Source of the DNA: Nonomuraea sp. NBC_00507
Lineage (GTDB): Bacteria > Actinomycetota > Actinomycetes > Streptosporangiales > Streptosporangiaceae
NCBI RefSeq assembly: GCF_036013525.1
Contig: NZ_CP107853.1
Coordinates: 806,001 to 870,000 of the forward strand
DNA length: 64,000 bases
Direction of reading: 5' to 3'
In this document: positions 26,490 to 34,955 of the stretch, one piece after another
How the letters are laid out: each line of letters begins with the position of its first letter
Numbering within the stretch: the stretch's first letter is position 1
Notes under the pieces: model-generated
Seen by the model: only the letters and a program-made list of their open reading frames with translations
What the model was told of the DNA's origin: nothing
Database searches by the model: none
Position numbers and translations under genes: made by a program

Positions 26490-27163
26490 TGACTGTCCAC
26501 CGCCATGAGTGGCCCCCCAGCTTTGCGTTGCTCGTGGAACGCGAGAATCTGCAGTTCGATTGACAGGTCGACCTTACGGACATCGACACTATCCGGGACG
26601 GAAAGCACAACCGGTGCGAAGTTCAGGATGCTGGTGACACCTACGGCAATCACGCGCTCGCAGACCTCCTGCGCCGCCTCCGCCGGTGTCGCCAGCACCA
26701 CGATCGAGACTCCACGCCGTTTGATGACGGCTTCCAGTTCGTCGATGTGCTCCACATTCAACCCCGCGATAGTGTCGCCCACGACTTCGGGGTCGGCATC
26801 GACCAGCGCCGCCACACGGAAGCCTCTGGAGACGAAGCCGCCGTAGTTGGCCAGCGCGCGGCCGAGGTTACCGACACCGACGATCGCGACCGCCCAGTCC
26901 TGCGTCAGCCCGAGCTCGCGGGAGATCTGGTAGACGAGGTACTCCACGTCATAGCCTACGCCCCGGGTGCCGTATGAGCCGAGATGTGACAGATCCTTAC
27001 GAAGCTTGGCGGAGTTGACCCCCGCGGCCACGGCCAGGTCCTCGGAGCTGACGGTGGCGGTGCCCCGCTCGGCCATCCCGTGCAACGCCCGCAGGTACAG
27101 CGGGAGCCGGGCGACTGTCGCCTCGGGGATGCCGCGGTCACGGGGCTGGGACGGGCTCTTCAC
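26486..27163 (-). CDS. rex: Redox-sensing transcriptional repressor Rex
   Basis: 225 residues. The N-terminal winged helix (IPEATVARLPLYLRALHGM, then NSAKLRKDLSHLGSYGTRGVGY) binds operators when NADH/NAD+ is low. The C-terminal Rossmann domain (AIVGVGNLGRALANYGGF) senses NADH. I chose the GTG at 27163 because conserved sequence begins soon after it; the frame stays open upstream through the promoter region. A Rex-type operator lies 73 bases upstream (autoregulation) and a perfect one precedes menJ-nuo. Confidence 0.96.
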   Translation of the reverse strand: MKSPSQPRDRGIPEATVARLPLYLRALHGMAERGTATVSSEDLAVAAGVNSAKLRKDLSHLGSYGTRGVGYDVEYLVYQISRELGLTQDWAVAIVGVGNLGRALANYGGFVSRGFRVAALVDADPEVVGDTIAGLNVEHIDELEAVIKRRGVSIVVLATPAEAAQEVCERVIAVGVTSILNFAPVVLSVPDSVDVRKVDLSIELQILAFHEQRKAGGPLMAVDSQ

Positions 27164-27236
27164 GTGCCGGAGCTCCAGGGGACGGGCGGCTTGGGGACCG
27201 CGTGATGGAATCGAACCGTCTTTCAGGTTAATCCCT

Positions 27237-27254
27237 TTGTGAACCGATGCACAA
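27237..27254. promoter_or_regulatory. Rex-type operator between rex and the glutaredoxin gene
   Basis: TTGTGAA-N4-TGCACAA differs from the Rex consensus at one base in the right half. It lies 73 bases before the rex GTG and 23 bases before the ATG of the divergent glutaredoxin gene, so it could repress both. Autoregulation of rex-hem is known in Streptomyces; control of the glutaredoxin gene is inferred from position. Confidence 0.8.
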
Positions 27255-27277
27255 AGTAACCGGAGTACGGTTGCCCT

Positions 27278-27514
27278 ATGCACCGCATCACGCTCATCGG
27301 GAAACCCGGCTGTCACTTGTGTGACGACGCGCGCGAGGTCATCGCCAGGGTGGCCGGCGAGCTCGGCGTGCCCTGGGAGGAAGTCAGCATCGAGACCTCC
27401 GAGGAGCTCAGGGAGAAATACTGGGAGATGATCCCGGTGACGCTGATCGACGGCGTGCAGCACGACTTCTGGCGGGTCGACGAGGGCCGCCTGCGCGCCG
27501 CGCTCTCCGCCTGA
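27278..27514 (+). CDS. Glutaredoxin-like thiol oxidoreductase
   Basis: 78 residues of thioredoxin fold with the redox motif GKPGCHLCDDARE near the N-terminus and the cis-proline stretch MIPVTLIDG. This is the glutaredoxin/DUF836 group found beside the hem genes in many actinobacteria. It is divergent from rex with a Rex-type site in between, and its end lies 4 bases from the convergent membrane-ABM gene. Mycothiol or thioredoxin is the likely reductant; the target is unknown. Confidence 0.9.
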   Translation: MHRITLIGKPGCHLCDDAREVIARVAGELGVPWEEVSIETSEELREKYWEMIPVTLIDGVQHDFWRVDEGRLRAALSA

Positions 27515-27518
27515 ATCC

Positions 27519-28997
27519 TCAGAACATCGCCGTCGGCAGGGGCACGACCTTCGCGGCGTTGATGTTGAGCTCGATGACGTTGGTGGCCAGCACCATGGAC
27601 TGCCGCTCGTTGACGAACCTCTCGACGTGCGGCTGGCGCTGGTGGTCGCGGTAGGCCACCTCGTCGCGGTAGAGCTCGTAGACGATGCGCTGCAGGGGCG
27701 CCGACTTGACGGCGTGGCAGACGTACACCAGCGTGTCGGGCTCGCCGCGGCGCACCGCCTCCACCGTCGCCTCGGCGAGCCGGTCGAACGCCTCCCCCGC
27801 GCCGTCCATGATCGTGAACACGGTCAGCAGGCCGTAGATGTTCGGTGACGGCTTGCTGGAGCCGGGCTGGGGCTGGGGCTGCTGCTGGGGCTGGGCGGGC
27901 GAGAACACGTCGGAGCCGGTGTAGAACATCCCGGTGGCCGGGCCCGACGGCGGCGGACCGGGCGGCATCGCGTAGTCGGCGCGCTGGGGCGGCAGGTCCT
28001 GCTGGGGTGGCGCCGGCTGGGGCGGGGCGCCGTTCATGATGTAACCGGTCGAGGGCCCGGCGCCGGACGGCGGCACCATGCGGGCGGCGTAGTCGACCTG
28101 CTGGTCGCCCGCCCGGTATTCGGCCACCAGATCGCCCAGCCCGGTGGGCCTGCGCGGCGGGCCCGGCGGCAGGTCCGCCGCCGGCACGGGCTCCGGCATG
28201 GCTCCGCGCCCCCGCTGCTCCGGCATGGCCCCGCGCCCCCGCTGGGAACGATCGCCGGCCGGCATCGGCGATTCCTGCCTCACAGGGGCTCCTCGCTGGT
28301 CGTCGAAGTCGTCCTCATCGTCGTCCTCGTACGGCGCCAGCGGCCGGAGCACGGTGTACCAGATCGCCGCGGCGGCCACGGCCAGCAGCGCCGTGGTGAA
28401 CAGCGGCGGCACCGTGAACCTCATCGCACCGACGAGCGCGATCCCCGACGGGACGATGACCAGGGACGCGTGCAGGTTGTCGGTGTCGTACTCGTCGCCG
28501 CTGCGCCATTTGATCGCCGCGACCACGAGCATCGCCAGCATGATCAGCACCGCGACCGCGTGCACGCCGATCAGCAGGTAGCTGGGGACGAGATTCCAGA
28601 AGCTCGAGCTCGCGGGCAGCGTCTTGCCCATCTCGGTCGACTTCAGCGGGTCGATGATCATGATCGTGCCCGCGACGATGGTCAGCGCGATGCCCATCAA
28701 CCACGCGAGGAACCGCGGCGGCACCCGCTCGGTCAGCAGCTGGATCATGCCGACGGCCAGCCAGAGCGGCGCCAGCATCGATCCCGTCACCTGATAGAGC
28801 CGGAACGTGACCGACCCGAACCCCATGAGGTAGCCGACCGCGATCACACCCAGTGACAGGCACAGTGCCACGGCCGCGACGGTCCAGGCGATCAACCATC
28901 CCTCTGGCTCGTCGCGCAGCCGTCTGATCAAGGCACCGGCCGCGAAGGCGGCGAGGAGCGCACCGGCAAGACCTATGACAGCAACGAGGATCTCCAT
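27519..28997 (-). CDS. Multi-helix membrane protein fused to a C-terminal ABM (antibiotic biosynthesis monooxygenase-like) domain
   Basis: 492 residues in three parts. Residues 1-225 form about seven transmembrane helices (the first at 3-23). Residues 226-385 are an acidic then proline/glutamine-rich linker containing a short direct repeat (QRGRGAMPE twice) and a PQPAPPQQDLPPQ run. Residues 386-492 match the dimeric alpha-beta barrel ABM fold (YGLLTVFTIMDGAGEAFDRLAEA, then LYRDEVAYRDHQRQPHVERF). Free-standing ABM proteins act on quinols or as heme monooxygenases. Tethering to the membrane beside heme and redox genes suggests a quinone- or heme-linked role, but no function is established. Confidence 0.8.
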   Translation of the reverse strand: MEILVAVIGLAGALLAAFAAGALIRRLRDEPEGWLIAWTVAAVALCLSLGVIAVGYLMGFGSVTFRLYQVTGSMLAPLWLAVGMIQLLTERVPPRFLAWLMGIALTIVAGTIMIIDPLKSTEMGKTLPASSSFWNLVPSYLLIGVHAVAVLIMLAMLVVAAIKWRSGDEYDTDNLHASLVIVPSGIALVGAMRFTVPPLFTTALLAVAAAAIWYTVLRPLAPYEDDDEDDFDDQRGAPVRQESPMPAGDRSQRGRGAMPEQRGRGAMPEPVPAADLPPGPPRRPTGLGDLVAEYRAGDQQVDYAARMVPPSGAGPSTGYIMNGAPPQPAPPQQDLPPQRADYAMPPGPPPSGPATGMFYTGSDVFSPAQPQQQPQPQPGSSKPSPNIYGLLTVFTIMDGAGEAFDRLAEATVEAVRRGEPDTLVYVCHAVKSAPLQRIVYELYRDEVAYRDHQRQPHVERFVNERQSMVLATNVIELNINAAKVVPLPTAMF

Positions 28998-29223
28998 GGT
29001 GACTCCAATGCTGCCGGAGGATGCCTCCCTGCCGGTAGCCGATGACGGAACGGGTACGACGACGTGAGCCGAGTTGAACGGTTCACCGCAGGTAGGGGAC
29101 CGCGCGCCTACACCGTATCCGCCGATTACAGGTAGTCATGCATGCACTCAGCGGATTGTGAAATTTCCGGTTGATTTCTAGAGTGTTCGAGCACGCCGCA
29201 CCCCTTACCCCTAGGGATACCGG
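28998..29223. other. Upstream region of bldN
   Basis: A divergent 226-base gap between the membrane-ABM gene and bldN. It contains a relatively AT-rich stretch (about 29150-29185) suitable for regulator binding. A lone TTGTGAA half-site at about 29155 lacks a partner. No gene is seen. Confidence 0.4.
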
Positions 29224-29913
29224 ATGCCTGACTCGCCGCCGTTCGCCGGGCTGCTCGCGCCAGCGGTCGCTGGACCTGCCCCGACGGGCGAGCTCGCCGT
29301 GCGCCCAGAGGAGTCGGGCGCGGCAGTGCCCGGCGACGGACGAGCGCCCGACGATGGACGAGCGCCCGACGACGTACGCACGCTCGTGATGCTCGCCAAG
29401 GACGGGTGCACGGAGTCCTTTGGCACGCTCTACGACCGCTACGTGGACCTGGTCTATCGCTACATCTACTTCCGGGTCGGCTCTCACCAGCTCGCCGAGG
29501 ACCTGACCAGCGAGACCTTCCTCCGGGCGCTGCGCAGGATCGCCGACTTCACCTGGCAAGGCCGCGATTTCGGCGCTTGGCTCGTGACCATCGCCAGGAA
29601 CCTGGTGACCGATCACTTCAAGTCGGGCCGGTACCGGCTCGAGATCCCCACCGGGGAGATCATCGACGTTCCGCTCGACGGCTCGCACATTCCGGAGAAC
29701 GCCGTGGTCACGGCCATCATCAACGACCGGGTGCTGCGTGCCGTCCGAGACCTCAATCCTGAGCAGCAGGAATGCGTGGTCCTGCGTTTCCTGCACGGCC
29801 TCTCGCTCGCGGAAACCGCACTGATCATGGGGAAGAAGAGTGGAGCGATCAAAGCGCTGCAGTTCCGTGCCGTACGCGCGCTCGCCCGGGCACTCAAGCA
29901 CGACCTGGCGTAA
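29224..29913 (+). CDS. bldN: ECF-type sigma factor, BldN orthologue
   Basis: 229 residues. Regions 2 and 4 of sigma-70 are clear (FGTLYDRYVDLVYRYIYFRVG; LAEDLTSETFLRALRRI; NPEQQECVVLRFLHGLSLAETA). The stretch DFTWQGRDFGAWLVTIARNLV is characteristic of Streptomyces BldN, the sigma factor for aerial-hypha chaplin and rodlin genes. The first 50 residues are a low-complexity extension like the BldN pro-sequence and contain a tandem DGRAPDD repeat. The next gene encodes its probable membrane anti-sigma factor, the same order as bldN-rsbN. Confidence 0.88.
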   Translation: MPDSPPFAGLLAPAVAGPAPTGELAVRPEESGAAVPGDGRAPDDGRAPDDVRTLVMLAKDGCTESFGTLYDRYVDLVYRYIYFRVGSHQLAEDLTSETFLRALRRIADFTWQGRDFGAWLVTIARNLVTDHFKSGRYRLEIPTGEIIDVPLDGSHIPENAVVTAIINDRVLRAVRDLNPEQQECVVLRFLHGLSLAETALIMGKKSGAIKALQFRAVRALARALKHDLA

Positions 29914-29966
29914 CCTCCCTCCTCCACCCCTCGTTAGGCAGGTGTCACGGCCATACGGGAGCTGCC

Positions 29967-30605
29967 ATGGGTAGGGCGCGCAGACGGCGGGAACGCGTGC
30001 TCGAGCACCTCACGGAGTTGCGCCGGCTGCCCATCGGCGGCGCGCCGGAGCCATCCTTCCGCGCCCGGCTGCGCGCGGAGCTGCTCTCCGGCGCCCTGGC
30101 CGCGGAGCGGGGGCGTCCCGCCACGCCCAAGCACGCTCGCCGCCGCTCGGCACGCCGGCGGCCCCTGCTGTCCCATCTGACCACGTTCGGGCTGGCGGCG
30201 GCCATGATGATCTCGGCGTTCGCCACCTATCAGGCGGTGCCGGGGGACTCGCTCTACCCGCTCAAGCGCGCCGCCGAGAGCACGCTCGTACGCCTCAGCT
30301 CCGACGACGCCGAACGCGGCGAGCGGGAGCTGGACTCGGCCAAGACCCGCGCCAAGGAGGTCGCCACCCTGCTCGGCTCGTCCGACGGCACGCTGGTCGG
30401 CGAGACGCTCACCGAGATGGAGAAGTCCACGCGGTCGGGCATCAGCCGGCTGAAGCGGGCCGAGCCGCGCTCACCGAAGATCGAAAAATTCGCACGCGAC
30501 CAGAAAGAGGTCGTCGGGCCGATGCTCCCGCAGCTCAGCGAGGATCAGCAGACCCAAGCGGAGGGCTATTTGCACTACATCGAAGGTCTGGCCGCGCCCG
30601 GGTAG
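29967..30605 (+). CDS. rsbN: Probable membrane anti-sigma factor RsbN (DUF5667)
   Basis: 212 residues. A basic cytosolic N-terminus (MGRARRRRERVLEHL) is followed by a single transmembrane helix at about residues 73-92. An extracellular DUF5667 domain comes next (AVPGDSLYPLKRAAES; then ELDSAKTRAKEVATLL). Streptomyces RsbN has this build and sequesters BldN at the membrane. The ATG at 29967 has a GGGAG 7 bases before it. It starts 53 bases after bldN. The cytosolic segment would be the sigma-binding part. Confidence 0.82.
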   Translation: MGRARRRRERVLEHLTELRRLPIGGAPEPSFRARLRAELLSGALAAERGRPATPKHARRRSARRRPLLSHLTTFGLAAAMMISAFATYQAVPGDSLYPLKRAAESTLVRLSSDDAERGERELDSAKTRAKEVATLLGSSDGTLVGETLTEMEKSTRSGISRLKRAEPRSPKIEKFARDQKEVVGPMLPQLSEDQQTQAEGYLHYIEGLAAPG

Positions 30606-30623
30606 CTCTGTAAGCTGGCGCTC

Positions 30624-31499
30624 ATGTGGCGGCTAATCCGACGACGACACGAGGTGGAGCCCGAGGCCGCCGGCGAGGCCGCGGCGGAAGCGGCGATCGC
30701 CGTCGCCCCGGTCGAGCCGGACCTCCAGGCGGCAGCCTTCTTCGACGTCGACAACACGATGATGCGCGGCGCCTCGATCTACCACTTCGCCAGAGGGCTT
30801 GCCACACGCGGCATGTTCACCACGTCCGACCTGTTCAAGTTCGCCGTAGGGCAGGCGGTGTTCCGGTTGCGCGGCAACGAAAACCCCGAGCACATCGCGG
30901 TGGCGCGGGAGACCGCGCTGGCGTTCGTGGCCGGCGCCAAGGTCGAGGACGTCGTACGCCTCGGCGAGGAGATCTACGACGAGGTCATGGCCGACCGCAT
31001 CTGGGGCGGCACCCGGGCGCTCGCCCAGGCCCACCTGGACGCCGGGCAGCGGGTCTGGCTGGTCACCGCCACGCCGGTGGAGCTGGCCAGGGTCATCGCG
31101 CAGCGCCTCGGACTGACCGGCGCGCTCGGCACGGTGGCCGAGACCAGCAACGGCATCTACACCGGCCGGCTGGTCGGCGACCTCCTCCACGGACCGGCCA
31201 AAGCCGAGGCGGTCCGGGCGCTGGCCCGTCGTGAGGGCCTCGATCTGACCCGCTGCACCGCCTACAGCGACTCGGCCAACGACCTGCCGATGTTGTCACT
31301 GGTCGGCCAGGCGGTGGCCATCAACCCGGACAGCGAGCTCCGCGAGCACGCCAGGAGACACGACTGGCCCATCAAGGACTTCCGCACCGGGCGCAAGGCG
31401 ACTCTGACGGCCCTGCCCATCGCCGCCGGCGTGGGGGCCGTGGCGGGCGGCGTCGCCGCCGCCATCGCACTACGCCGCCACTACCGCACCCAGCGCTGA
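30624..31499 (+). CDS. HAD-IB family phosphatase (SerB-like) with C-terminal membrane anchor
   Basis: 291 residues. HAD motif I is [13 protein letters not shown], motif II falls in [12 protein letters not shown], motif III is the lysine in GPAKAEAV, and motif IV is [12 protein letters not shown]. The C-terminus ([20 protein letters not shown]) is a transmembrane helix, which SerB itself lacks. Family members act as phosphoserine or lysophospholipid-type phosphatases. It follows rsbN by 18 bases. A SerB1-like gene occupies the comparable place in mycobacteria, as I recall. Confidence 0.85.
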   Translation: MWRLIRRRHEVEPEAAGEAAAEAAIAVAPVEPDLQAAAFFDVDNTMMRGASIYHFARGLATRGMFTTSDLFKFAVGQAVFRLRGNENPEHIAVARETALAFVAGAKVEDVVRLGEEIYDEVMADRIWGGTRALAQAHLDAGQRVWLVTATPVELARVIAQRLGLTGALGTVAETSNGIYTGRLVGDLLHGPAKAEAVRALARREGLDLTRCTAYSDSANDLPMLSLVGQAVAINPDSELREHARRHDWPIKDFRTGRKATLTALPIAAGVGAVAGGVAAAIALRRHYRTQR

Positions 31500-31518
31500 G
31501 CTCCCCGCACGCCGCCCG

Positions 31519-31538
31519 GCCCGCCGCGGACGGCGGGC
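31519..31538. terminator. GC-rich bidirectional hairpin
   Basis: GCCCGCCG and CGGCGGGC form a perfect 8-bp stem with a CGGA loop in the 54-base gap between the convergent HAD and LCP genes. There is no T-run, as is common in high-GC actinobacteria. Confidence 0.6.
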
Positions 31539-31553
31539 GGCGGGCGGGTCGCG

Positions 31554-32555
31554 TCACTTCAGAGACTTGAACAGCTCACCGGCCTCCGGCTGCTTCCACT
31601 GGAGGCGGTGGTTGTCACGCGTGTACGGCTCCCACGGGACCGTCACCAGATCCATCTTGGTCTTCGCAAGCTCGCCCGCCAGCTCGTACATCGCCTCCAA
31701 GCTCAGGTCTGTCTTGACCGCCTTCCGCAGCGCACCGAGGAAGGCCTTCAGCCGGTCGGCGTCCGCGAAGGCCGTGCCGGCTTTCTTCACCATCGCGAGC
31801 ACGAGCTGCTGCTGGCGCTTGATCCGCCCAATGTCCGACCCATCGCCGACATACCGCAGCCGCGCGTACCCCAGCGCCGTCTCCCCGTTCAGCAGGACCT
31901 TCCCGGCAGGCAGCTTCAGCTTCGCCTTCGGATCGTCCACGGCCCGGGCCACGGTGATCTCCACTCCCCCGAGCGCGTCCACCATGCCTTTGAAGCCCGC
32001 GAAGTCCACCTCCACCGTGTGCTGAATGGACAGCCCGGTCAGCTTTTCCAGTGTCCTGCGCAGGCAGGCGGCCCCGCCCTTGTTGTACACCGAATTGATC
32101 ATGTCCGTCCGCGCCGGCAGCCCCGAGCAGGCGGGAATCGCCACCATCGAGTCGCGCGGCACGCTGACGGCCGTGGCCCTGCCCCGGTCGGCGGGCACGT
32201 GAATGATCATGATGGTGTCGGACCGTTTCCCCGCTCCGGTGGACCGCGGGCCATAGGGAGCGTTGCCCTCGCCCTCCCGCGTGTCCGACCCGATCACCAG
32301 CACGTTACGCGTGCCGCTCATGTCCACGGCCTGCGATCCGGCTGGAGGCGCGGCGGTGTGCCGGTCGGCGATCAGCACGGTGGGCACGGCGACCGCGGCG
32401 GCCGTGGCGACGGCCACCAGCCCGGCGGTCCACCAGCCTGCCCACCGGCGCCGCGGCCGGGCCCGCAGCAGGCGGTCCCGCTGGCGGACGAGCGTCGCGG
32501 GCGGTTCGTGCTCCAGCTCCCTGCCGAGGTCGCGGAGCAGCTTCAGGTCGTCCAT
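31554..32555 (-). CDS. LytR-CpsA-Psr (LCP) family membrane protein with an anti-sigma-like N-terminus
   Basis: 333 residues. A transmembrane helix (about 43-63) precedes an extracellular LCP domain with LVIGSDTREG, SDTIMIIHVP and AVSVPRDSMV. LCP proteins attach polymers to peptidoglycan or related wall glycans. The 42-residue cytosolic start (MDDLKLLRDLGRELEHEPP...) resembles the N-termini of proteins encoded behind ECF sigma genes in actinomycetes, and the preceding gene is such a sigma factor. I chose the ATG at 32555, with AGGAGG at good spacing, over a GTG at 32561 that overlaps the sigma stop. Confidence 0.88.
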   Translation of the reverse strand: MDDLKLLRDLGRELEHEPPATLVRQRDRLLRARPRRRWAGWWTAGLVAVATAAAVAVPTVLIADRHTAAPPAGSQAVDMSGTRNVLVIGSDTREGEGNAPYGPRSTGAGKRSDTIMIIHVPADRGRATAVSVPRDSMVAIPACSGLPARTDMINSVYNKGGAACLRRTLEKLTGLSIQHTVEVDFAGFKGMVDALGGVEITVARAVDDPKAKLKLPAGKVLLNGETALGYARLRYVGDGSDIGRIKRQQQLVLAMVKKAGTAFADADRLKAFLGALRKAVKTDLSLEAMYELAGELAKTKMDLVTVPWEPYTRDNHRLQWKQPEAGELFKSLK

Positions 32556-32557
32556 CG

Positions 32558-33136
32558 TCACTCCTCCTCCATGGGGTTGGCGTCGCCGAGCGCGGCACGT
32601 ACCTTCCGCCTGCCCCTGTTGAGGCGGGAGCGCACGGTTCCGATGGGGATGCCGAGCGCCTGCGCGACCTCCTCGTACGTGAGATCGCCCCAGGCGATCA
32701 ACAGCAGGACGTCGCGGTCCTTGACGGGCAGGGCGGCCAGCGCGCCCGCCAGCTCGGCGCGTACGGCCTGAGCGGTCACGCCGGCGACCACCCGGTCGGC
32801 GGGCGACTCGATGTCGGAGTCGACAGGGGCACGCAGGAGGGCGCGGTAGCGGGCGGCCTCCTTGCGGTGGTGCCGGGAGATGAGCTTGGTGAGGATGCCG
32901 AAGAGCCACGGCCGGGCGTCCTCGTACGCCAGGTCATAGCTCTCCCTGCGGGAGAAGGCGACCAGGAACGTCTCGCCGACGAGGTCTTCCGCGGGCTCGG
33001 GGCCGAGCCGCTTGGAGACGTACCGATAGAGCATGGCGGAGTATCGGTCGAACAGCTCGGCGAACACCTCGGGATCGGTCCACGAGGCGCATACGAGCTC
33101 CGCGTCCGCACCCCGGGTGGCGGGTTGCAGGATCAT
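32558..33136 (-). CDS. ECF RNA polymerase sigma factor
   Basis: 192 residues. Sigma region 2 (FAELFDRYSAMLYRYVSKRLG; AEDLVGETFLVAFSRRESYD) and region 4 (LPVKDRDVLLLIAWGDLTYEEVAQAL, then GTVRSRLNRGRRKV) are both clear. The ATG at 33136 is preceded by AAGGGCGGAG. The stop lies next to the LCP gene start, so the two form one transcriptional unit. The LCP protein N-terminus may carry the regulatory contact. The target promoters are unknown. Confidence 0.9.
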   Translation of the reverse strand: MILQPATRGADAELVCASWTDPEVFAELFDRYSAMLYRYVSKRLGPEPAEDLVGETFLVAFSRRESYDLAYEDARPWLFGILTKLISRHHRKEAARYRALLRAPVDSDIESPADRVVAGVTAQAVRAELAGALAALPVKDRDVLLLIAWGDLTYEEVAQALGIPIGTVRSRLNRGRRKVRAALGDANPMEEE

Positions 33137-33195
33137 CTCCGCCCTTCTGTAGGGGGATGGGTCACCGATGTCTTGCCACAACCCGCCACAAGGGT

Positions 33196-33981
33196 TCACA
33201 GCTCCTTCAGGAAGCCTCCGTCGACGGCGAACTCGGCGCCGGTCGTGCTGGCCGAGCGCGGCGAGGCCAGCAGGGCGACCATGTCCGCGATCTCCTGCGG
33301 GTACACCAGGCGTCCGGTGAGCAGCCTCATCATGTCAGGCGCGACCTGGGCGATGACGTCCTCTTTGGCAGCCCCGGCCATGCCCCCGATGACCTCGGCG
33401 GCCCCGCCGTCCTTGGTCCACCAGTCGGTGAGCACCGGGCCCGGCGCGATCGTGTTGACCCGGATGCCCTGAGTGCCGAACTCCTCCGACACGGCCTTGC
33501 CCACGTGATTGAGCGCCGCCTTGGCCGCGCCGTAGTCGACGTTGATGGCCCCGGGCTGCCGGGCCGAGCCGCTGGAGATGTTGATGATCGAGCCGCCGCC
33601 CCGCTCGATCATGACGGGCACGGCGGCGCGGATCATGCGGACGGCCGAGAACAGGTTGAACTCGAACATCGCCTGCCAGTCCGCGTCGCCGGGCGTCATG
33701 AACCCGACCCGCGGCAACCTCACCCCGGGCGGCGGCCCGCCGGCATTGTTGACGAGGATGTCCACGCCGCCGAACTCCTCCACCGCACGCGCGATGACCC
33801 GCGCCGGCGCCTGCGGGTCCATGAGGTCGACCGCGACGTGCGTCGCTTTGGCGTCGACCGGTGTACGGGAGGCGGCGACCACGTGCGCGCCCTCGTCGGC
33901 CAGGGTTCGGGCGACGGCGAGGCCGATGCCCTTGGACGCGCCGGTGACGACGGCGACGCGGCCGGAAAGCTCGAGATCCAT
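33196..33981 (-). CDS. Short-chain dehydrogenase/reductase
   Basis: 261 residues with the classical SDR features: cofactor loop VVTGASKGIGLAVA, NNAGG, the catalytic serine in NISSGSARQ, YGAAKAAL with Tyr and Lys, and a C-terminal FAVDGGFLKEL. NAD(P) preference and substrate cannot be told. The ATG at 33981 follows AAGGA. It has its own gaps of 59 and 65 bases on either side, so may be monocistronic. Confidence 0.92.
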   Translation of the reverse strand: MDLELSGRVAVVTGASKGIGLAVARTLADEGAHVVAASRTPVDAKATHVAVDLMDPQAPARVIARAVEEFGGVDILVNNAGGPPPGVRLPRVGFMTPGDADWQAMFEFNLFSAVRMIRAAVPVMIERGGGSIINISSGSARQPGAINVDYGAAKAALNHVGKAVSEEFGTQGIRVNTIAPGPVLTDWWTKDGGAAEVIGGMAGAAKEDVIAQVAPDMMRLLTGRLVYPQEIADMVALLASPRSASTTGAEFAVDGGFLKEL

Positions 33982-34046
33982 GGGGATGTCCTTCGGTGTA
34001 GACGACGAATCGCCCGGAGAACACCGGGGACACCCCACCGGTTGCA

Positions 34047-34955
34047 CTACAGGAACGGCGGGAAGGCGTGGCCTCTGCGCAGCCGCAGCTCGTTGAGCAT
34101 CTGCTGGATCACCTCGCGTATGTGGTCGGTGAGGTTGAACACCAGCATCGGATCGTCGGCCGCCGACGGCTCGTATTCGTCGGTGCGGATCGGCTCGCCG
34201 AACTCGATCATCCACTTGGACGGCAGCGGCAGCAGCCCGAGCGGGCCGAGCAGCGGGAAGAACGGCGTGATCGGCAGGTAGGGCAGGCCGAGCGTCCTGG
34301 CCAGGAACTTCAGATCGCCGATCTTCGGATAGATCTCCTCGGCGCCCACGATCGCGGTGGGCAGGATCGGCACCCCGGCGCGGATGGCCGACGCCACGAA
34401 CCCGCCGCGGCCGAACCGCTGCAGCTTGTAGCGCTCGGAGAACGGCTTGCCGACGCCCTTGAAGCCCTCGGGGAACACCCCGACCAGCTCGCCCTTGCGC
34501 AGCAGCCGGTCGGCGTCCTCCCGGCAGGCCAGCGTGTGGCCGGTCTTGCGTGCCAGGTGGCTGAGCATCGGCAGCTGGTAGACCAGGTCGGCGCCGAGCA
34601 GCCGCAGCGGCCTGCCCACGTCGTCGTGCATGGCCACCTGGAGCATCAGCGCGTCGAGTGGCAGCGTGCCCGAGTGGTTGGCGACGACCAGGGCGCCGCC
34701 CTCCTCGGGCACGTTCTTGAGCTGAACCGTCTCGACCCGGAACCAGCGGGTGTAGAGGGGCCTGACCAGCTCGAGGAAGACCTTGTCCGTCAGCTCGGCG
34801 TCGTAGCCGAACTCGTCGACCTCGTAGTCGCCGCTGACCCGCCTGCGGACGAAGGCCAGGAGCTTGGCCAGGGGCTCAGGATCCGGCTGCTCGAAGGACG
34901 GCGCGGCGCTGATCGGGATCACGCGCGCGTCGTCCTCTTCGCTGGGAACACTCAA
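34047..34955 (-). CDS. Lysophospholipid acyltransferase family protein
   Basis: 302 residues of the PlsC-like glycerol acyltransferase fold. The acceptor histidine lies in VVANHSGTLPLDALML, where histidine and aspartate are six residues apart instead of the usual four. The VFPEGFKGVGKPF block and VPILPTAIVGAEE follow. A TTG at 34955 overlaps the epimerase stop as TTGA and is preceded by GGAGGTG at ideal spacing, so I prefer it. With the epimerase it forms a pair conserved in mycobacteria (Rv0501-Rv0502 order, as I recall). Likely role in membrane or envelope lipid synthesis. Confidence 0.87.
   Translation of the reverse strand: MSVPSEEDDARVIPISAAPSFEQPDPEPLAKLLAFVRRRVSGDYEVDEFGYDAELTDKVFLELVRPLYTRWFRVETVQLKNVPEEGGALVVANHSGTLPLDALMLQVAMHDDVGRPLRLLGADLVYQLPMLSHLARKTGHTLACREDADRLLRKGELVGVFPEGFKGVGKPFSERYKLQRFGRGGFVASAIRAGVPILPTAIVGAEEIYPKIGDLKFLARTLGLPYLPITPFFPLLGPLGLLPLPSKWMIEFGEPIRTDEYEPSAADDPMLVFNLTDHIREVIQQMLNELRLRRGHAFPPFL

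Noticed and set aside
29154..29162. TTGTGAA near bldN as a third Rex site
   Set aside because: Only one half-site is present; the second half is absent.
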